Under the pieces are notes generated by a model. That model made no database searches. It was given only the letters and a program-made list of their open reading frames with translations, and was not told where the DNA came from. The position numbers and the translations under genes are program-made. A stretch of DNA of 21,225 nucleotides from CAZQVN01 sp964596775 (GTDB lineage Bacteria; Eisenbacteria; RBG-16-71-46; JABDJR01; JAWXBZ01), in assembly GCA_964596775.1 (NCBI GenBank), contig CAZQVN010000062.1, forward strand, positions 1-21,225, written 5' to 3'. Shown here in pieces: positions 1 through 7,251 of this stretch (its first letter is position 1; the number at the start of each line of letters is the position of its first letter).

Positions 1-99
1 GACCACCGCCGGTGCCGCCGCCGCCGCGACCCCGGCCGCCAGGAGCGTCACGGCGGCGACCGCGGTCACCCGGGCCGCCGCGCCCATCCAGGTCCGCAC
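1..99 (-). CDS. 5' fragment of an exported protein gene (signal peptide only)
   Basis: Reading the minus strand, an open frame runs off the left edge of the window. It can start at GTG (99) or ATG (87). From the ATG it encodes MGAAARVTAVAAVTLLAAG followed by an alanine-rich stretch ending AAAAAPAVV. This has the shape of a Sec signal peptide: a short n-region with Arg, a hydrophobic core, then an Ala-rich cleavage region. The mature protein lies outside the window, so no function can be given. It begins 26 bases after the stop of the YceI-family gene on the same strand and could share its transcript. No good Shine-Dalgarno is visible, so the start and the gene itself are tentative. Confidence 0.45.
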   Translation of the reverse strand, partial: MRTWMGAAARVTAVAAVTLLAAGVAAAAAPAVV

Positions 100-125
100 G
101 CCGCGGGCCGTCGTCGAAACCCGCG

Positions 126-722
126 TCAGTTGCCCTCGCCTTCCTTTTTCGGTCCGGCTTCCACGCTGAAGCGGATCATCACGTCGTTGCCGACGAGCGG
201 AACGCCGCTCTTCCCCTTGCGGTCGAACGTGATCCCGTAGTCCTGCCGGTTGACGGTCAGCGCGCCCTCGATGCCCATGACCGTGCCGAACGGTCCATCC
301 AGCGGGCCGTTCACGGTGATCGGGAACGTCACTTCCTTCGTCACGCCGTGGATCGTGAGGTTGCCGGTGGCCGTCAGGGATCCGTCTTCGCTCTTCGCCA
401 GCGACGTGCTTTCGAACGTGATCTCCGGAAACTTTTCCGCGTCGAGAAACGCGGCGCTTTTCACCGCGTCCTCGCGCGGCTTGACTTCGGAAAACACGCT
501 GCCGGCCTGGACGACGATCTTCACCGTCGACTTGAGCGGGTCGGCGGCGTCGTACTGGATTTCCCCGGCGATGTCGCGGAACGAGCAGGTCATGTGGGAC
601 ACGCCGAAGTGCTTCACGTCCACCTGCATGTGACTGTGGGCGCCGTCGATCGTGTACGGCTCGGCGGCGACCGCGGCGACGGGGGAGAGGGCGAGCAGGA
701 CGAGGGCGGTGGCGAGCTTCAT
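126..722 (-). CDS. YceI family periplasmic lipid-binding-like protein
   Basis: This encodes a 198-residue exported protein of the YceI family, a lipocalin-like beta barrel that binds isoprenoid or fatty lipids in characterised members. The N-terminus MKLATALVLLALSPVAAVAA is a clear signal peptide, with cleavage expected just before EPYTIDGAHS. Family signatures follow: YTIDGAHSHMQVDVKHFGVS near the mature start, an FPEITFES strand, a GNLTIHGVTKEVTFP segment, and a late FDRKGKSGVPLVGNDV stretch. The start at 722 is preceded by GGAGG at good spacing. The frame stays open upstream to 1229, but that extension is GC-driven and overlaps the next gene. The ligand cannot be told from sequence. Confidence 0.93.
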   Translation of the reverse strand: MKLATALVLLALSPVAAVAAEPYTIDGAHSHMQVDVKHFGVSHMTCSFRDIAGEIQYDAADPLKSTVKIVVQAGSVFSEVKPREDAVKSAAFLDAEKFPEITFESTSLAKSEDGSLTATGNLTIHGVTKEVTFPITVNGPLDGPFGTVMGIEGALTVNRQDYGITFDRKGKSGVPLVGNDVMIRFSVEAGPKKEGEGN

Positions 723-822
723 GGATCCTCCGATTCTCTGTTCCGGATGAACGGGGCCGCGGGGGAACTGAGGGGGGGTTCCTTGAGGCCGGGACGGCAG
801 GGGTATCGATCCCCGTGCGTCC

Positions 823-850
823 AGTATCGCAGCGTTGGCCGCTAATTCAA
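823..850 (-). promoter_or_regulatory. Putative sigma-70-like promoter for the YceI-family gene
   Basis: On the minus strand a -35-like TTGAAT (845-850) and a GATACT -10 (823-828) are separated by 16 bases. A TG one base before the -10 makes it an extended -10. Transcription would start near 816 and give a leader of roughly 95 bases before the start codon at 722. Predicted by eye only. Confidence 0.4.
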
Positions 851-859
851 GGGGGGGCC

Positions 860-893
860 CCGGACACCGCGCCGGGTACGGAGCGGTGTCCGG
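860..893 (-). terminator. Strong hairpin after the AIM24-family gene, probable terminator
   Basis: A perfect 11-base inverted repeat (CCGGACACCGC at 860-870, GCGGTGTCCGG at 883-893) with a 12-base loop lies about 23 bases past the stop of the AIM24-family gene. On the minus strand it is followed by a C-run rather than a U-run, so it is not a canonical intrinsic terminator. It sits between that gene and the YceI promoter, which fits a transcription boundary. Confidence 0.5.
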
Positions 894-915
894 TCGGGCC
901 GGGCGATCCGCGGTC

Positions 916-1710
916 TCAGCCGTCCCCGTCCAGCAGGTTCCCGATCCCGCCGAGGATCGATCCCTGCTCCCGGCTTCCCCCCGTCTGCGGCGCGGCGGCC
1001 ACGATCCGGCCGGCCAGGCGCGACAGCGGCAGCGACTGCAGCCAGACCCGTCCCGGACCGCGCAGCGTGGCGAAGAACAGCCCCTCGCCGCCGAAGAGCG
1101 CCGACTTGATCTTGCCGACGAACTGGATGTCGTAATCGACGCTCGGCAGGAAGCCGACGATGCAGCCGGTGTCCACCCGGAGCATTTCGCCGGGGGCGAG
1201 GTCGCGCTGGTAGAGCGTGCCGCCGGCATGGACGAACGCCAGCCCGTCCCCCTGGAGGCGCTGCATGATGAACCCCTCGCCGCCGAACAGTCCGGCGCCG
1301 AGTTTCTTCTGGAACGCGATCCCGATGGCCACGCCCTTGGCCGCGCAGAGGAACGAGTCCTTCTGGACGATCAGCTCGCCGCCGACTTCGCTCAGGTGCA
1401 CCGGGATGATCTTGCCCGGATGGGGGGCGCCGAACGCCACCTTCTTCTTTCCCTGCCCCTTGTTCATGAACACGGTCATGAACAGCGATTCGCCGGTCAA
1501 CAGGCGCTTGCCCGCGCCCATCAGTGCGCCCATGAAGCCGCTCTGCTTCTGGGATCCGTCGCCGAAGATCGTCTCCATCTCGATGCCGTCTTCCATGAAC
1601 ATCATGCCGCCGGCTTCGGCCACCGCGGCCTCTTCGGGATCGAGTTCCACCTCGACGAACTGCATGTCGTCACCGTAAATCTTGAAATCCACTTCGTGCA
1701 TCTGGGCCAT
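916..1710 (-). CDS. AIM24 / TIGR00266 family protein
   Basis: This encodes a 264-residue soluble protein of the AIM24 (TIGR00266, DUF124) family. The bacterial role is not firmly established; the mitochondrial homologue AIM24 affects inner-membrane organisation. Supporting sequence includes the acidic start with EVELDPEEAAVAEAGGMMFMEDG, the GKRLLTGESLFMTVF segment, the glycine-rich central beta region with PGKIIPVHLSEVGGELIVQ and FLCAAKGV, and FGGEGFIMQRLQGDG, all typical of this trimeric beta-prism fold. The start at 1710 has AGGAG nine bases upstream. No signal peptide or membrane segment is seen. It is transcribed away from the ABC exporter genes and is followed by a strong hairpin. Confidence 0.9.
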   Translation of the reverse strand: MAQMHEVDFKIYGDDMQFVEVELDPEEAAVAEAGGMMFMEDGIEMETIFGDGSQKQSGFMGALMGAGKRLLTGESLFMTVFMNKGQGKKKVAFGAPHPGKIIPVHLSEVGGELIVQKDSFLCAAKGVAIGIAFQKKLGAGLFGGEGFIMQRLQGDGLAFVHAGGTLYQRDLAPGEMLRVDTGCIVGFLPSVDYDIQFVGKIKSALFGGEGLFFATLRGPGRVWLQSLPLSRLAGRIVAAAPQTGGSREQGSILGGIGNLLDGDG

Positions 1711-1761
1711 CTTGTCGACTCCTGAGAAAAGAGGGATTGGAATATTTTGAAACCCGGGAGC

Positions 1762-1789
1762 ATTGTACCCGCGTAGAGCACAGGGTCGA
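1762..1789 (-). promoter_or_regulatory. Putative promoter for the AIM24-family gene
   Basis: On the minus strand TCGACC (1784-1789, 4 of 6 matches to the -35 consensus) and TACAAT (1762-1767, 5 of 6 matches to the -10) are 16 bases apart. The start would fall near 1755, about 45 bases before the start codon. It lies in the divergent gap shared with the ABC exporter ATPase gene, for which no equally good promoter was found. Confidence 0.42.
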
Positions 1790-1817
1790 AGTACGAAAAA
1801 ACAAGCCGGGAGGATGC

Positions 1818-2696
1818 ATGAAACTCGCGATCGAGGGGGTGGGAAAGCGATACGGGAGTTTCGCGGCCCTGAATGACTTCAGCCTCACGGTGCCTCCGGG
1901 GATCCTGGGCCTCCTCGGTCCGAACGGGGCGGGCAAGTCCACCCTGATGCGGATCCTGGCCACGATCACGAAACCGTCCTCCGGCCGGGTCGTCTGGGAC
2001 GGTGTGGACGTGGCGCGGGATCCGAACGCTCTCCGGGAGATCCTCGGCTACCTGCCCCAGGACTTCGGCGTGTACCCGAACCTGAACGCCGTCGAGTTTC
2101 TCGAGTACCTGGCGGCCGCCCGGGGGCTGTCGGGAAGCGCCGTCCGGAAGCGGATCGACGGGCTGCTCGATCTCGTGAACCTGGCGGATGCGGCCCGCCG
2201 CCCGCTCGGCGGCTGGTCGGGCGGGATGAAGCAGCGACTGGGGATCGCCCAGGCGCTGCTCAACGATCCGAAGCTGCTCATTGTCGACGAGCCGACGGTC
2301 GGCCTCGATCCGGGGGAGCGGATCCGCTTCCGGAACCTCCTTGCCGAACTCTCCGGGGACCGCATCGTGATCCTCTCCACGCACATCGTTTCGGATGTCG
2401 AGGCGCAGGCCTCACGGATCGCGCTGATCCACCGCGGGCGCCTGATGGCCGACACCACGATCGAGGCGCTGGTGGCCGGTGCGGAAGGCGCCGTCTGGGA
2501 ATGGACCGTTCCCGCGGACGAGTGGAAGGTGGCGCGGGCCGCGCACGCCGTGTCGGGCGTCACGCGGCGGGGGAGCGATGTCGTGCTCCGCATCGTGTCG
2601 GAAACGCCCCCTGCCGCCGCGGCCCGCCCCGTTCCTCCGACGCTGGAGGACGCCTACATCAAGGCGACCGCCCTGCCCGCGCCGGTCGCCGCGTGA
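1818..2696 (+). CDS. ABC-2 type exporter ATP-binding protein
   Basis: This encodes a 292-residue ABC ATPase that would power export together with the membrane protein encoded just downstream. All motifs are present: Walker A GPNGAGKST (residues 34-42), Q-loop region YLPQDFG, signature WSGGMKQR (133 on), Walker B LLIVDEPTVGLD with Asp157-Glu158, and the switch His189 in STHIV. The C-terminal 70 residues form an accessory domain common in ABC-2 exporters. The chosen ATG (1818) is preceded by GGGAGG and gives the normal family N-terminus MKLAIEGVGKRYG. An in-frame ATG at 1737 would add 27 unrelated residues. The substrate is unknown. Confidence 0.93.
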   Translation: MKLAIEGVGKRYGSFAALNDFSLTVPPGILGLLGPNGAGKSTLMRILATITKPSSGRVVWDGVDVARDPNALREILGYLPQDFGVYPNLNAVEFLEYLAAARGLSGSAVRKRIDGLLDLVNLADAARRPLGGWSGGMKQRLGIAQALLNDPKLLIVDEPTVGLDPGERIRFRNLLAELSGDRIVILSTHIVSDVEAQASRIALIHRGRLMADTTIEALVAGAEGAVWEWTVPADEWKVARAAHAVSGVTRRGSDVVLRIVSETPPAAAARPVPPTLEDAYIKATALPAPVAA

Positions 2697-2763
2697 CGCT
2701 CCGCGCCGCCGTCGGGAACAGCCCCCGCGCGACGCTCCGCGTCGTGCTCGCACCGGCCCCCCG

Positions 2764-4431
2764 ATGACGCTCCTCCCCGTCGCCCGCGCCGATTTCCGGG
2801 AGCGCTCCCGCCGCTACGGCTTCGTCGTCACTCTTGTCCTGACGCTGGCCGGGGGCGTTCTCTTCCTTCCGTCGCGCGATGCCGGCTACGCCACGGTGGA
2901 TCTCGGCGGCTGGACCGGCCGGTACACCGCGGAATGGATCGGGGCGGTGATGGCGCTGCTGTCGGCGCTCTTCCTGTCGCTCGGCGGGTTCTACGTCGTG
3001 CGCGGGTCGATCGCGCGGGACCGCACATCGGGCGTCGGCCAGATCCTCGCCGCATCGCCGCTGTCCAGCCGCGCCTACCTGGCCGGCAAGGCGTTCAGCA
3101 ACTTCGCGGTGCTTGCGTCGATGACCGCGGTCCTCATGAGCGCGTCGTTCGTGATGCAGTTCGTCCGGGGCGAAGATCGCGGTCCGGACATCCTGGCCAT
3201 CCTCGCGCCCTTCCTGCTCGTGACCCTTCCGGTTCTCGCGCTCACCGCCGGGCTGGCGGTGCTCTTCGAAACGCTGCCCGGCCTCAAGGGGTCGTTCGGG
3301 AACGTGGCCTGGTTCTTCTTCTGGACGTTCGCGATCGTCAACCCGTTCGGCATCGGCCTTGTGATCGGCGGGGGGGAGGCGCCGTTCTGGCTGGATCCGT
3401 CGGGGATCGCGCTCGTCTCCGGGCAGATGATCCGGGAGGCGATGACGGTCGTTCCCGGATACGCCGGCCAGGACTTTTCGCTCGGCGGCACCGTGAGGAC
3501 GGACCCGGGACGGCTGTTCACCTGGAGCGGCCTGGACTGGAGTCCGGTGCGGGTGGCCGGCCGACTGGCGTGGCCGGCGATCGCCGCGCTCCTGGTGATG
3601 GCCGCCGTGCCGTTCTTCGACCGCTTCGACACGGTCGTCCGCCCGGCGCGGGCCGGGAAAAAAAAGCGGAGCGCCGCAGCGTCGGAAGGCACCGCGGACG
3701 ACCCGCAGTCGCGCGCTCCGGACGTCGCCGCCGGGGGGCATCGGTCTGACGCTCGAGGAGTCGCCGATCGGGATGATGCGCGCGCGGAGTCGACGCCGTC
3801 CGCCCTCCCCGCGCTGCTCCGGGTCCGGACCGCACCGCATTCCACGTTTTTTCCGCTGGTCCTCGCCGAACTCCGACTCCTTCTCAAGGGTGTTCGCCCC
3901 GTCTGGCTGTTCGTGACCGCCGGCCTCGTGATCGGCGGGTTCGCCGCTCCCGCGGGCTCCGGCGGCGACCTCCTCCGCGGCCTGGCGCTGATCCTTCCGC
4001 TCCCGCTCCTCTCCGCGCTCGGCTGCCGCGAAGAGCTGTCCGGCACGGCGTCGCTCGTCCTCTCCGCGCCGCGTTCGACCGCGCGGCTGCTCCCGGCGCA
4101 GTGGTGCGCCGGGTTCCTCGTGATGTTTGCGGCGTCCGCGGGTTCGGGCGTCCGTGCCATCGCTTCCGGTTCGATGGAGAGCCCGGCCGCGTGGATCTCC
4201 GGCGCCGCGTTCGTACCGGCGCTCGCGCTCGCCGCCGGCGTCTGGACCGGCAACCGCCGGCTGTTCGAGGCGCTGTACCTGGCACTCTGGTACATCGGCC
4301 CGATGCAGCGGGTGACGCTTCTCGACTACATCGGCGTGACTCCGGAAGCGGTGGCGGCCCGGGTGTGGATCGTCTGGGCCGGGCTGGCGGGGATGCTGAT
4401 CGTCGCGGCGGTCGCCGGGCGAAGGCGGTAG
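2764..4431 (+). CDS. ABC-2 type exporter permease, two membrane modules fused
   Basis: This encodes a 555-residue membrane protein that would form the channel for the ATPase encoded upstream (67-base gap). About eleven hydrophobic segments are visible. Six lie in the first half, around residues 20-36, 59-80, 111-131, 143-168, 180-203 and 267-284. Five or so lie in the second half, around 377-398, 402-420, 446-464, 477-497 and 535-553. A hydrophilic linker of roughly 65 residues (about 285-350) rich in Lys, Arg, Asp and Ala separates the halves. This resembles two ABC-2 permease units joined in one chain. The ATG at 2764 has no recognisable Shine-Dalgarno, so translation may depend on the upstream gene or the start may differ. 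The substrate is unknown. Confidence 0.82.
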   Translation: MTLLPVARADFRERSRRYGFVVTLVLTLAGGVLFLPSRDAGYATVDLGGWTGRYTAEWIGAVMALLSALFLSLGGFYVVRGSIARDRTSGVGQILAASPLSSRAYLAGKAFSNFAVLASMTAVLMSASFVMQFVRGEDRGPDILAILAPFLLVTLPVLALTAGLAVLFETLPGLKGSFGNVAWFFFWTFAIVNPFGIGLVIGGGEAPFWLDPSGIALVSGQMIREAMTVVPGYAGQDFSLGGTVRTDPGRLFTWSGLDWSPVRVAGRLAWPAIAALLVMAAVPFFDRFDTVVRPARAGKKKRSAAASEGTADDPQSRAPDVAAGGHRSDARGVADRDDARAESTPSALPALLRVRTAPHSTFFPLVLAELRLLLKGVRPVWLFVTAGLVIGGFAAPAGSGGDLLRGLALILPLPLLSALGCREELSGTASLVLSAPRSTARLLPAQWCAGFLVMFAASAGSGVRAIASGSMESPAAWISGAAFVPALALAAGVWTGNRRLFEALYLALWYIGPMQRVTLLDYIGVTPEAVAARVWIVWAGLAGMLIVAAVAGRRR

Positions 4432-4466
4432 GGGAACCGCGGCCCGCATCACCGGCCCTGCCTCGG

Positions 4467-4495
4467 TTCACAACCTTCCCCGCTTCCTGTAACAT
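4467..4495 (+). promoter_or_regulatory. Putative sigma-70-like promoter of the Eis-like / rhodanese-MBL operon
   Basis: TTCACA (4467-4472) and TAACAT (4490-4495) are separated by exactly 17 bases and match the -35 and -10 consensus at five and four positions. Transcription would begin near 4502. The leader then contains a perfect 20-base palindrome and the Shine-Dalgarno used by the acetyltransferase gene. Confidence 0.55.
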
Positions 4496-4563
4496 CGCCC
4501 TCCTCAAACAATTGAAGGCTCCGGAACCGGCGGGCCGCGCATCGTGATTCATCGCGGGTTACG

Positions 4564-4583
4564 AACGGGTTCCGGAACCCGTT
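4564..4583. promoter_or_regulatory. Perfect 20-base palindrome upstream of the Eis-like gene
   Basis: The sequence aacgggttccggaacccgtt reads the same on both strands. It sits between the predicted promoter and the Shine-Dalgarno at 4605-4609. As DNA it could be a dimeric repressor operator; as RNA it could fold into an 8-base-pair hairpin with a 4-base loop next to the ribosome binding site. No regulator gene is adjacent, so the role is inferred from position and symmetry only. Confidence 0.5.
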
Positions 4584-4588
4584 GCGCC

Positions 4589-5806
4589 ATGTTCAGTCCA
4601 TCACGGAGGTTTCCTCTGAAGCGCATCAAGTACACGTACGGTCTTCCCGCCGACACCGACACCCAGGCCCTGAGCGAAATCCTCGCCTGGGCGTTCGGCG
4701 CGGGGGTGCCGGCGGACATGACCCTCTGGCTCGACAAGATCGGTCGCGACAACATCCGCGTGCTGCGCGAAAGGAAGCGGGTCGTGGCCCAGCTCGGCAT
4801 CGTCTGGATGGGGCAGTTCTTCGGCGGACGCTCCGTGCCGATGGCGGGAATCGCCGCGGTCGGCACCGTGCCGGAGCGGCGCGGCCACGGCGCCGGCGCG
4901 GAGCTGATGCGCGGCGCCCTCCGCGACATCCGGGAGGCCGGGTATCCGCTCTCCGCCCTCTATCCCGCCACGCAGCCGATTTACCGCAGCGTGGGGTACG
5001 AGCAGGCCGGGGGGCGCTACGAGATCCGCGTCCCGGCGGGGGCCATCGACGTGAAGGATCGCGAGCTCGCCGTGGAACCGGTCAACCTGACCGACGCCGC
5101 GGTGCGCGCCGACATCGAGGCCGCGTACCGCATGCGTTCCGCGGCCTGCACCGGGAATCTCGATCGCGGCCCCTACATCTGGAACCGGATCTTCGCGCCG
5201 AAGGGGACGCCGCCGTACGCGTACCGCGTCGTCGGCACGGGCACCGAGGGGTACGTCTTCATGACGAAGCTCCCGCGCGAATCGGTGTGGGCGGACTTTC
5301 CGCTGCTCGACATCGCCGCGCGGACGCCGCGGGCGGCGCGGCGGCTTCTCTCGCTGATGGCCGATCACAAGTCGCTGGCCAACGAGTTCGTGTGGTACGG
5401 CTCGCCGGCCGATCCGCTGCTGGCGCACCTCCGCGAGCAGCCGGCCTCCGTGAAGCTCAAGCTGAACTGGATGGTCCGGATCGTCGACGTGAAGGAGGCG
5501 CTGGTCCGCCGCGGCTGGCCGCTCGGCCTGTCCGGCGAACTGCAGTTCGCCGTCACCGAGGATCCCGTGTTTCCGGAGAACGAGGGGAAGTGGACGCTCA
5601 CGGTGGCGGACGGAGAGGCCGAGGTCAAGCGCGGCGGGAACGGCGCGCTGAAGACCGACATCAACGGCCTGGCCATGCTCTATTCCGGATATCTGCCCGC
5701 CCGCGAGGCCGTGATCGCCGGATTCTGCGAAGGCCCGGAACTCGAACTCGAGACGGCCGGCGCGCTCTTTGCCGGCCCGGCGCCGTTCATGCCGGACATG
5801 TTCTGA
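4589..5806 (+). CDS. Eis-like GNAT family N-acetyltransferase
   Basis: This encodes a roughly 400-residue protein of the Eis type: an N-terminal GNAT acetyltransferase domain, a second GNAT-like region, and a C-terminal sterol-carrier-like domain. Members acetylate amines such as aminoglycosides using acetyl-CoA. The acetyl-CoA loop is seen in GTVPERRGHGAGAELMRGAL, and a Tyr-rich stretch (LYPATQPIYRSVGYE) matches the region holding the Eis catalytic Tyr. The chain ends in Phe, as does mycobacterial Eis, whose C-terminal carboxylate is catalytic. ATG 4589 is the nearest standard start but has no Shine-Dalgarno. A CTG at 4616 lies six bases after a perfect GGAGG (4605-4609) and gives the family-like start LKRIKYTYGLPAD, so it may be the true start. 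The stop overlaps the next start (TGATG). The substrate is unknown. Confidence 0.88.
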   Translation: MFSPSRRFPLKRIKYTYGLPADTDTQALSEILAWAFGAGVPADMTLWLDKIGRDNIRVLRERKRVVAQLGIVWMGQFFGGRSVPMAGIAAVGTVPERRGHGAGAELMRGALRDIREAGYPLSALYPATQPIYRSVGYEQAGGRYEIRVPAGAIDVKDRELAVEPVNLTDAAVRADIEAAYRMRSAACTGNLDRGPYIWNRIFAPKGTPPYAYRVVGTGTEGYVFMTKLPRESVWADFPLLDIAARTPRAARRLLSLMADHKSLANEFVWYGSPADPLLAHLREQPASVKLKLNWMVRIVDVKEALVRRGWPLGLSGELQFAVTEDPVFPENEGKWTLTVADGEAEVKRGGNGALKTDINGLAMLYSGYLPAREAVIAGFCEGPELELETAGALFAGPAPFMPDMF

Positions 5807-7236
5807 TGGCGGCGAAGAAGAAGGGGCCGACGGCGGCGGAGCGGGTCCGGGCGAAGGCGCGCGAAATGGTGAAGGCCGACCGGGAGGCCGAGGCGGCGAA
5901 AGAGAAGAAGGCGGCGGACGACAGGATAGCCGCGAAGAAGAAAGCCGCGACGGGAAAGACCGCACGAAAGAAGACGACCGCCGGGAAGAAGGCCGGGACT
6001 TCCGGCAGGAAGGGCACGGGCAAGGCCGGAAAGAAAGCTGCAGCCAAGGCCCCCGCGTCCGCCGGCCGCGCCGCAACCTCTCCTCCCGCTTCCGGGCCTT
6101 CCGGCCCGGAAGTGTTGATCTCATCCAAATCCGCTCCGGAAGTGACCGCCGACGATCTCCGCGGCTGGCTCGAGGCGGGCTCCCCCGTGACCGTGCTGGA
6201 CATCCGGAGCCGGGTCGAGCACGCCGACTGGACGATCCCCGGCAGCATTCTGGTCGAAGCGCAGGAGTCGATCGAAAACGGGGACGCGTCCGCGCTCGAC
6301 GCGTTCGACGCCCCGAAGGATCGCCCGGTCGTCGTGGTGGGGTCGCTGGGGCGGACCGCGCCGGGAGCGGTGGAGCCGCTGCGGAAGCGCGGCTACGAGG
6401 CGGTGTCGCTGATCGGCGGCATGCGCGCCTGGAGCCTGGCCTGGAACCGGGCCGACGTGCCGTTCATCGAGGGGGACGTGAAGGTTGTCCAGTTCCGCCG
6501 CACCGGCAAGGGGTGCCTGTCCTACCTGGTGGCGAGCGAAGGGGTGGCGGTGGTCATCGACGCCTCGCTCGATCCCGAGGTGTATCTCGGAGTCCTCAAG
6601 GAACTCGGCTGCGGCCTGATGGCGGTGCTCGACACGCACGTGCATTCCGATCACGTGTCGCGGTCGCGGCTGCTCGCGTCGCGGACCGGCGCGGCCATCG
6701 GCTTTCCCGAATCGCCGCGGCTCGGCTACCCGTACAACATGCTCCGCGACAGCGACGGCATCAAGGTCGGAGCGGTGATGATCAACGTCATGCGCACGCC
6801 CGGCCACTCGCCGGAGAGCGTGGCCTACCGCATCGACAACCGGGCGCTGTTCACCGGCGACACGTTGTTCGTGATCGGAATGGGGCGGCCCGACGCCGAG
6901 CCGGCCGCGAAGACGTTCACGGCGGGCGCCCGGGCGCTCTACCGCTCGGTCGGTCACATCCTCACGATGCCCGGCGACCTCATCGTCCTGCCCGGCCACA
7001 CGCTGGAACCGGTTCCGTTCGACGGCCTGCCGGTCTGCACGTCGGTCATGGCCCAGCAGGTCGGCCTCGCGCGGCGCATGAAGAGCGAAACGGCGTTCGT
7101 CGAGTACGTGAAGGAGCACGCCGGGCCGGTGGGGCCGAACCATCCGAAGATCACGAAGATGAACGAGAAGGGAACGTTTCCGGAGGGAGACGTGCGGGAG
7201 GTGGAGGCGGGGGACGGGAGATGGATGGTGATTTGA
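5806..7236 (+). CDS. Lys-rich tail + inactive rhodanese + ETHE1-like metallo-beta-lactamase fusion
   Basis: This encodes 476 residues. Residues 1-105 are a Lys/Ala-rich disordered tail resembling histone H1-type tails. A rhodanese-like domain follows (about 110-220, with VLDIRSRVEHADWTIPGS), then an MBL-fold domain related to ETHE1 persulfide dioxygenases. MBL metal ligands are present: HVHSDH (278-283), His334 in TPGHS, Asp352 in TGDT and His398 in LPGHT, plus the late PNHPKI motif of sulfur-dioxygenase relatives. The rhodanese active loop reads VVVVGSLGRTA: the position normally held by the catalytic Cys is Gly179, so sulfur transfer by this domain is unlikely. Its start overlaps the stop of the acetyltransferase gene, implying coupled translation. 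Likely role is persulfide or thiol oxidation, inferred from family. Confidence 0.88.
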   Translation: MAAKKKGPTAAERVRAKAREMVKADREAEAAKEKKAADDRIAAKKKAATGKTARKKTTAGKKAGTSGRKGTGKAGKKAAAKAPASAGRAATSPPASGPSGPEVLISSKSAPEVTADDLRGWLEAGSPVTVLDIRSRVEHADWTIPGSILVEAQESIENGDASALDAFDAPKDRPVVVVGSLGRTAPGAVEPLRKRGYEAVSLIGGMRAWSLAWNRADVPFIEGDVKVVQFRRTGKGCLSYLVASEGVAVVIDASLDPEVYLGVLKELGCGLMAVLDTHVHSDHVSRSRLLASRTGAAIGFPESPRLGYPYNMLRDSDGIKVGAVMINVMRTPGHSPESVAYRIDNRALFTGDTLFVIGMGRPDAEPAAKTFTAGARALYRSVGHILTMPGDLIVLPGHTLEPVPFDGLPVCTSVMAQQVGLARRMKSETAFVEYVKEHAGPVGPNHPKITKMNEKGTFPEGDVREVEAGDGRWMVI

Positions 7237-7251
7237 GATGGAGACTCGATC

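Noticed and set aside
723..1229. N-terminal extension of the YceI-family gene to 1229
   Set aside because: It would overlap the AIM24-family gene and its terminator, and the signal peptide with GGAGG at 722 marks the real start.
2695..2740. Repeated gacgctccgcg in the gap between exporter genes as a regulatory repeat
   Set aside because: Only two short copies in very GC-rich DNA; chance or a small duplication is enough to explain it.
2659..4452. A 597-codon minus-strand frame opposite the ABC permease gene
   Set aside because: Composition is Arg/Glu/Pro/Gly-rich nonsense with no domain, while the plus-strand frame has clear membrane segments next to its ATPase.
4434..4469. gaaccg/cggttc inverted repeat after the permease gene as a terminator
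   Set aside because: Only six bases of stem around a 24-base loop, and no U-run.
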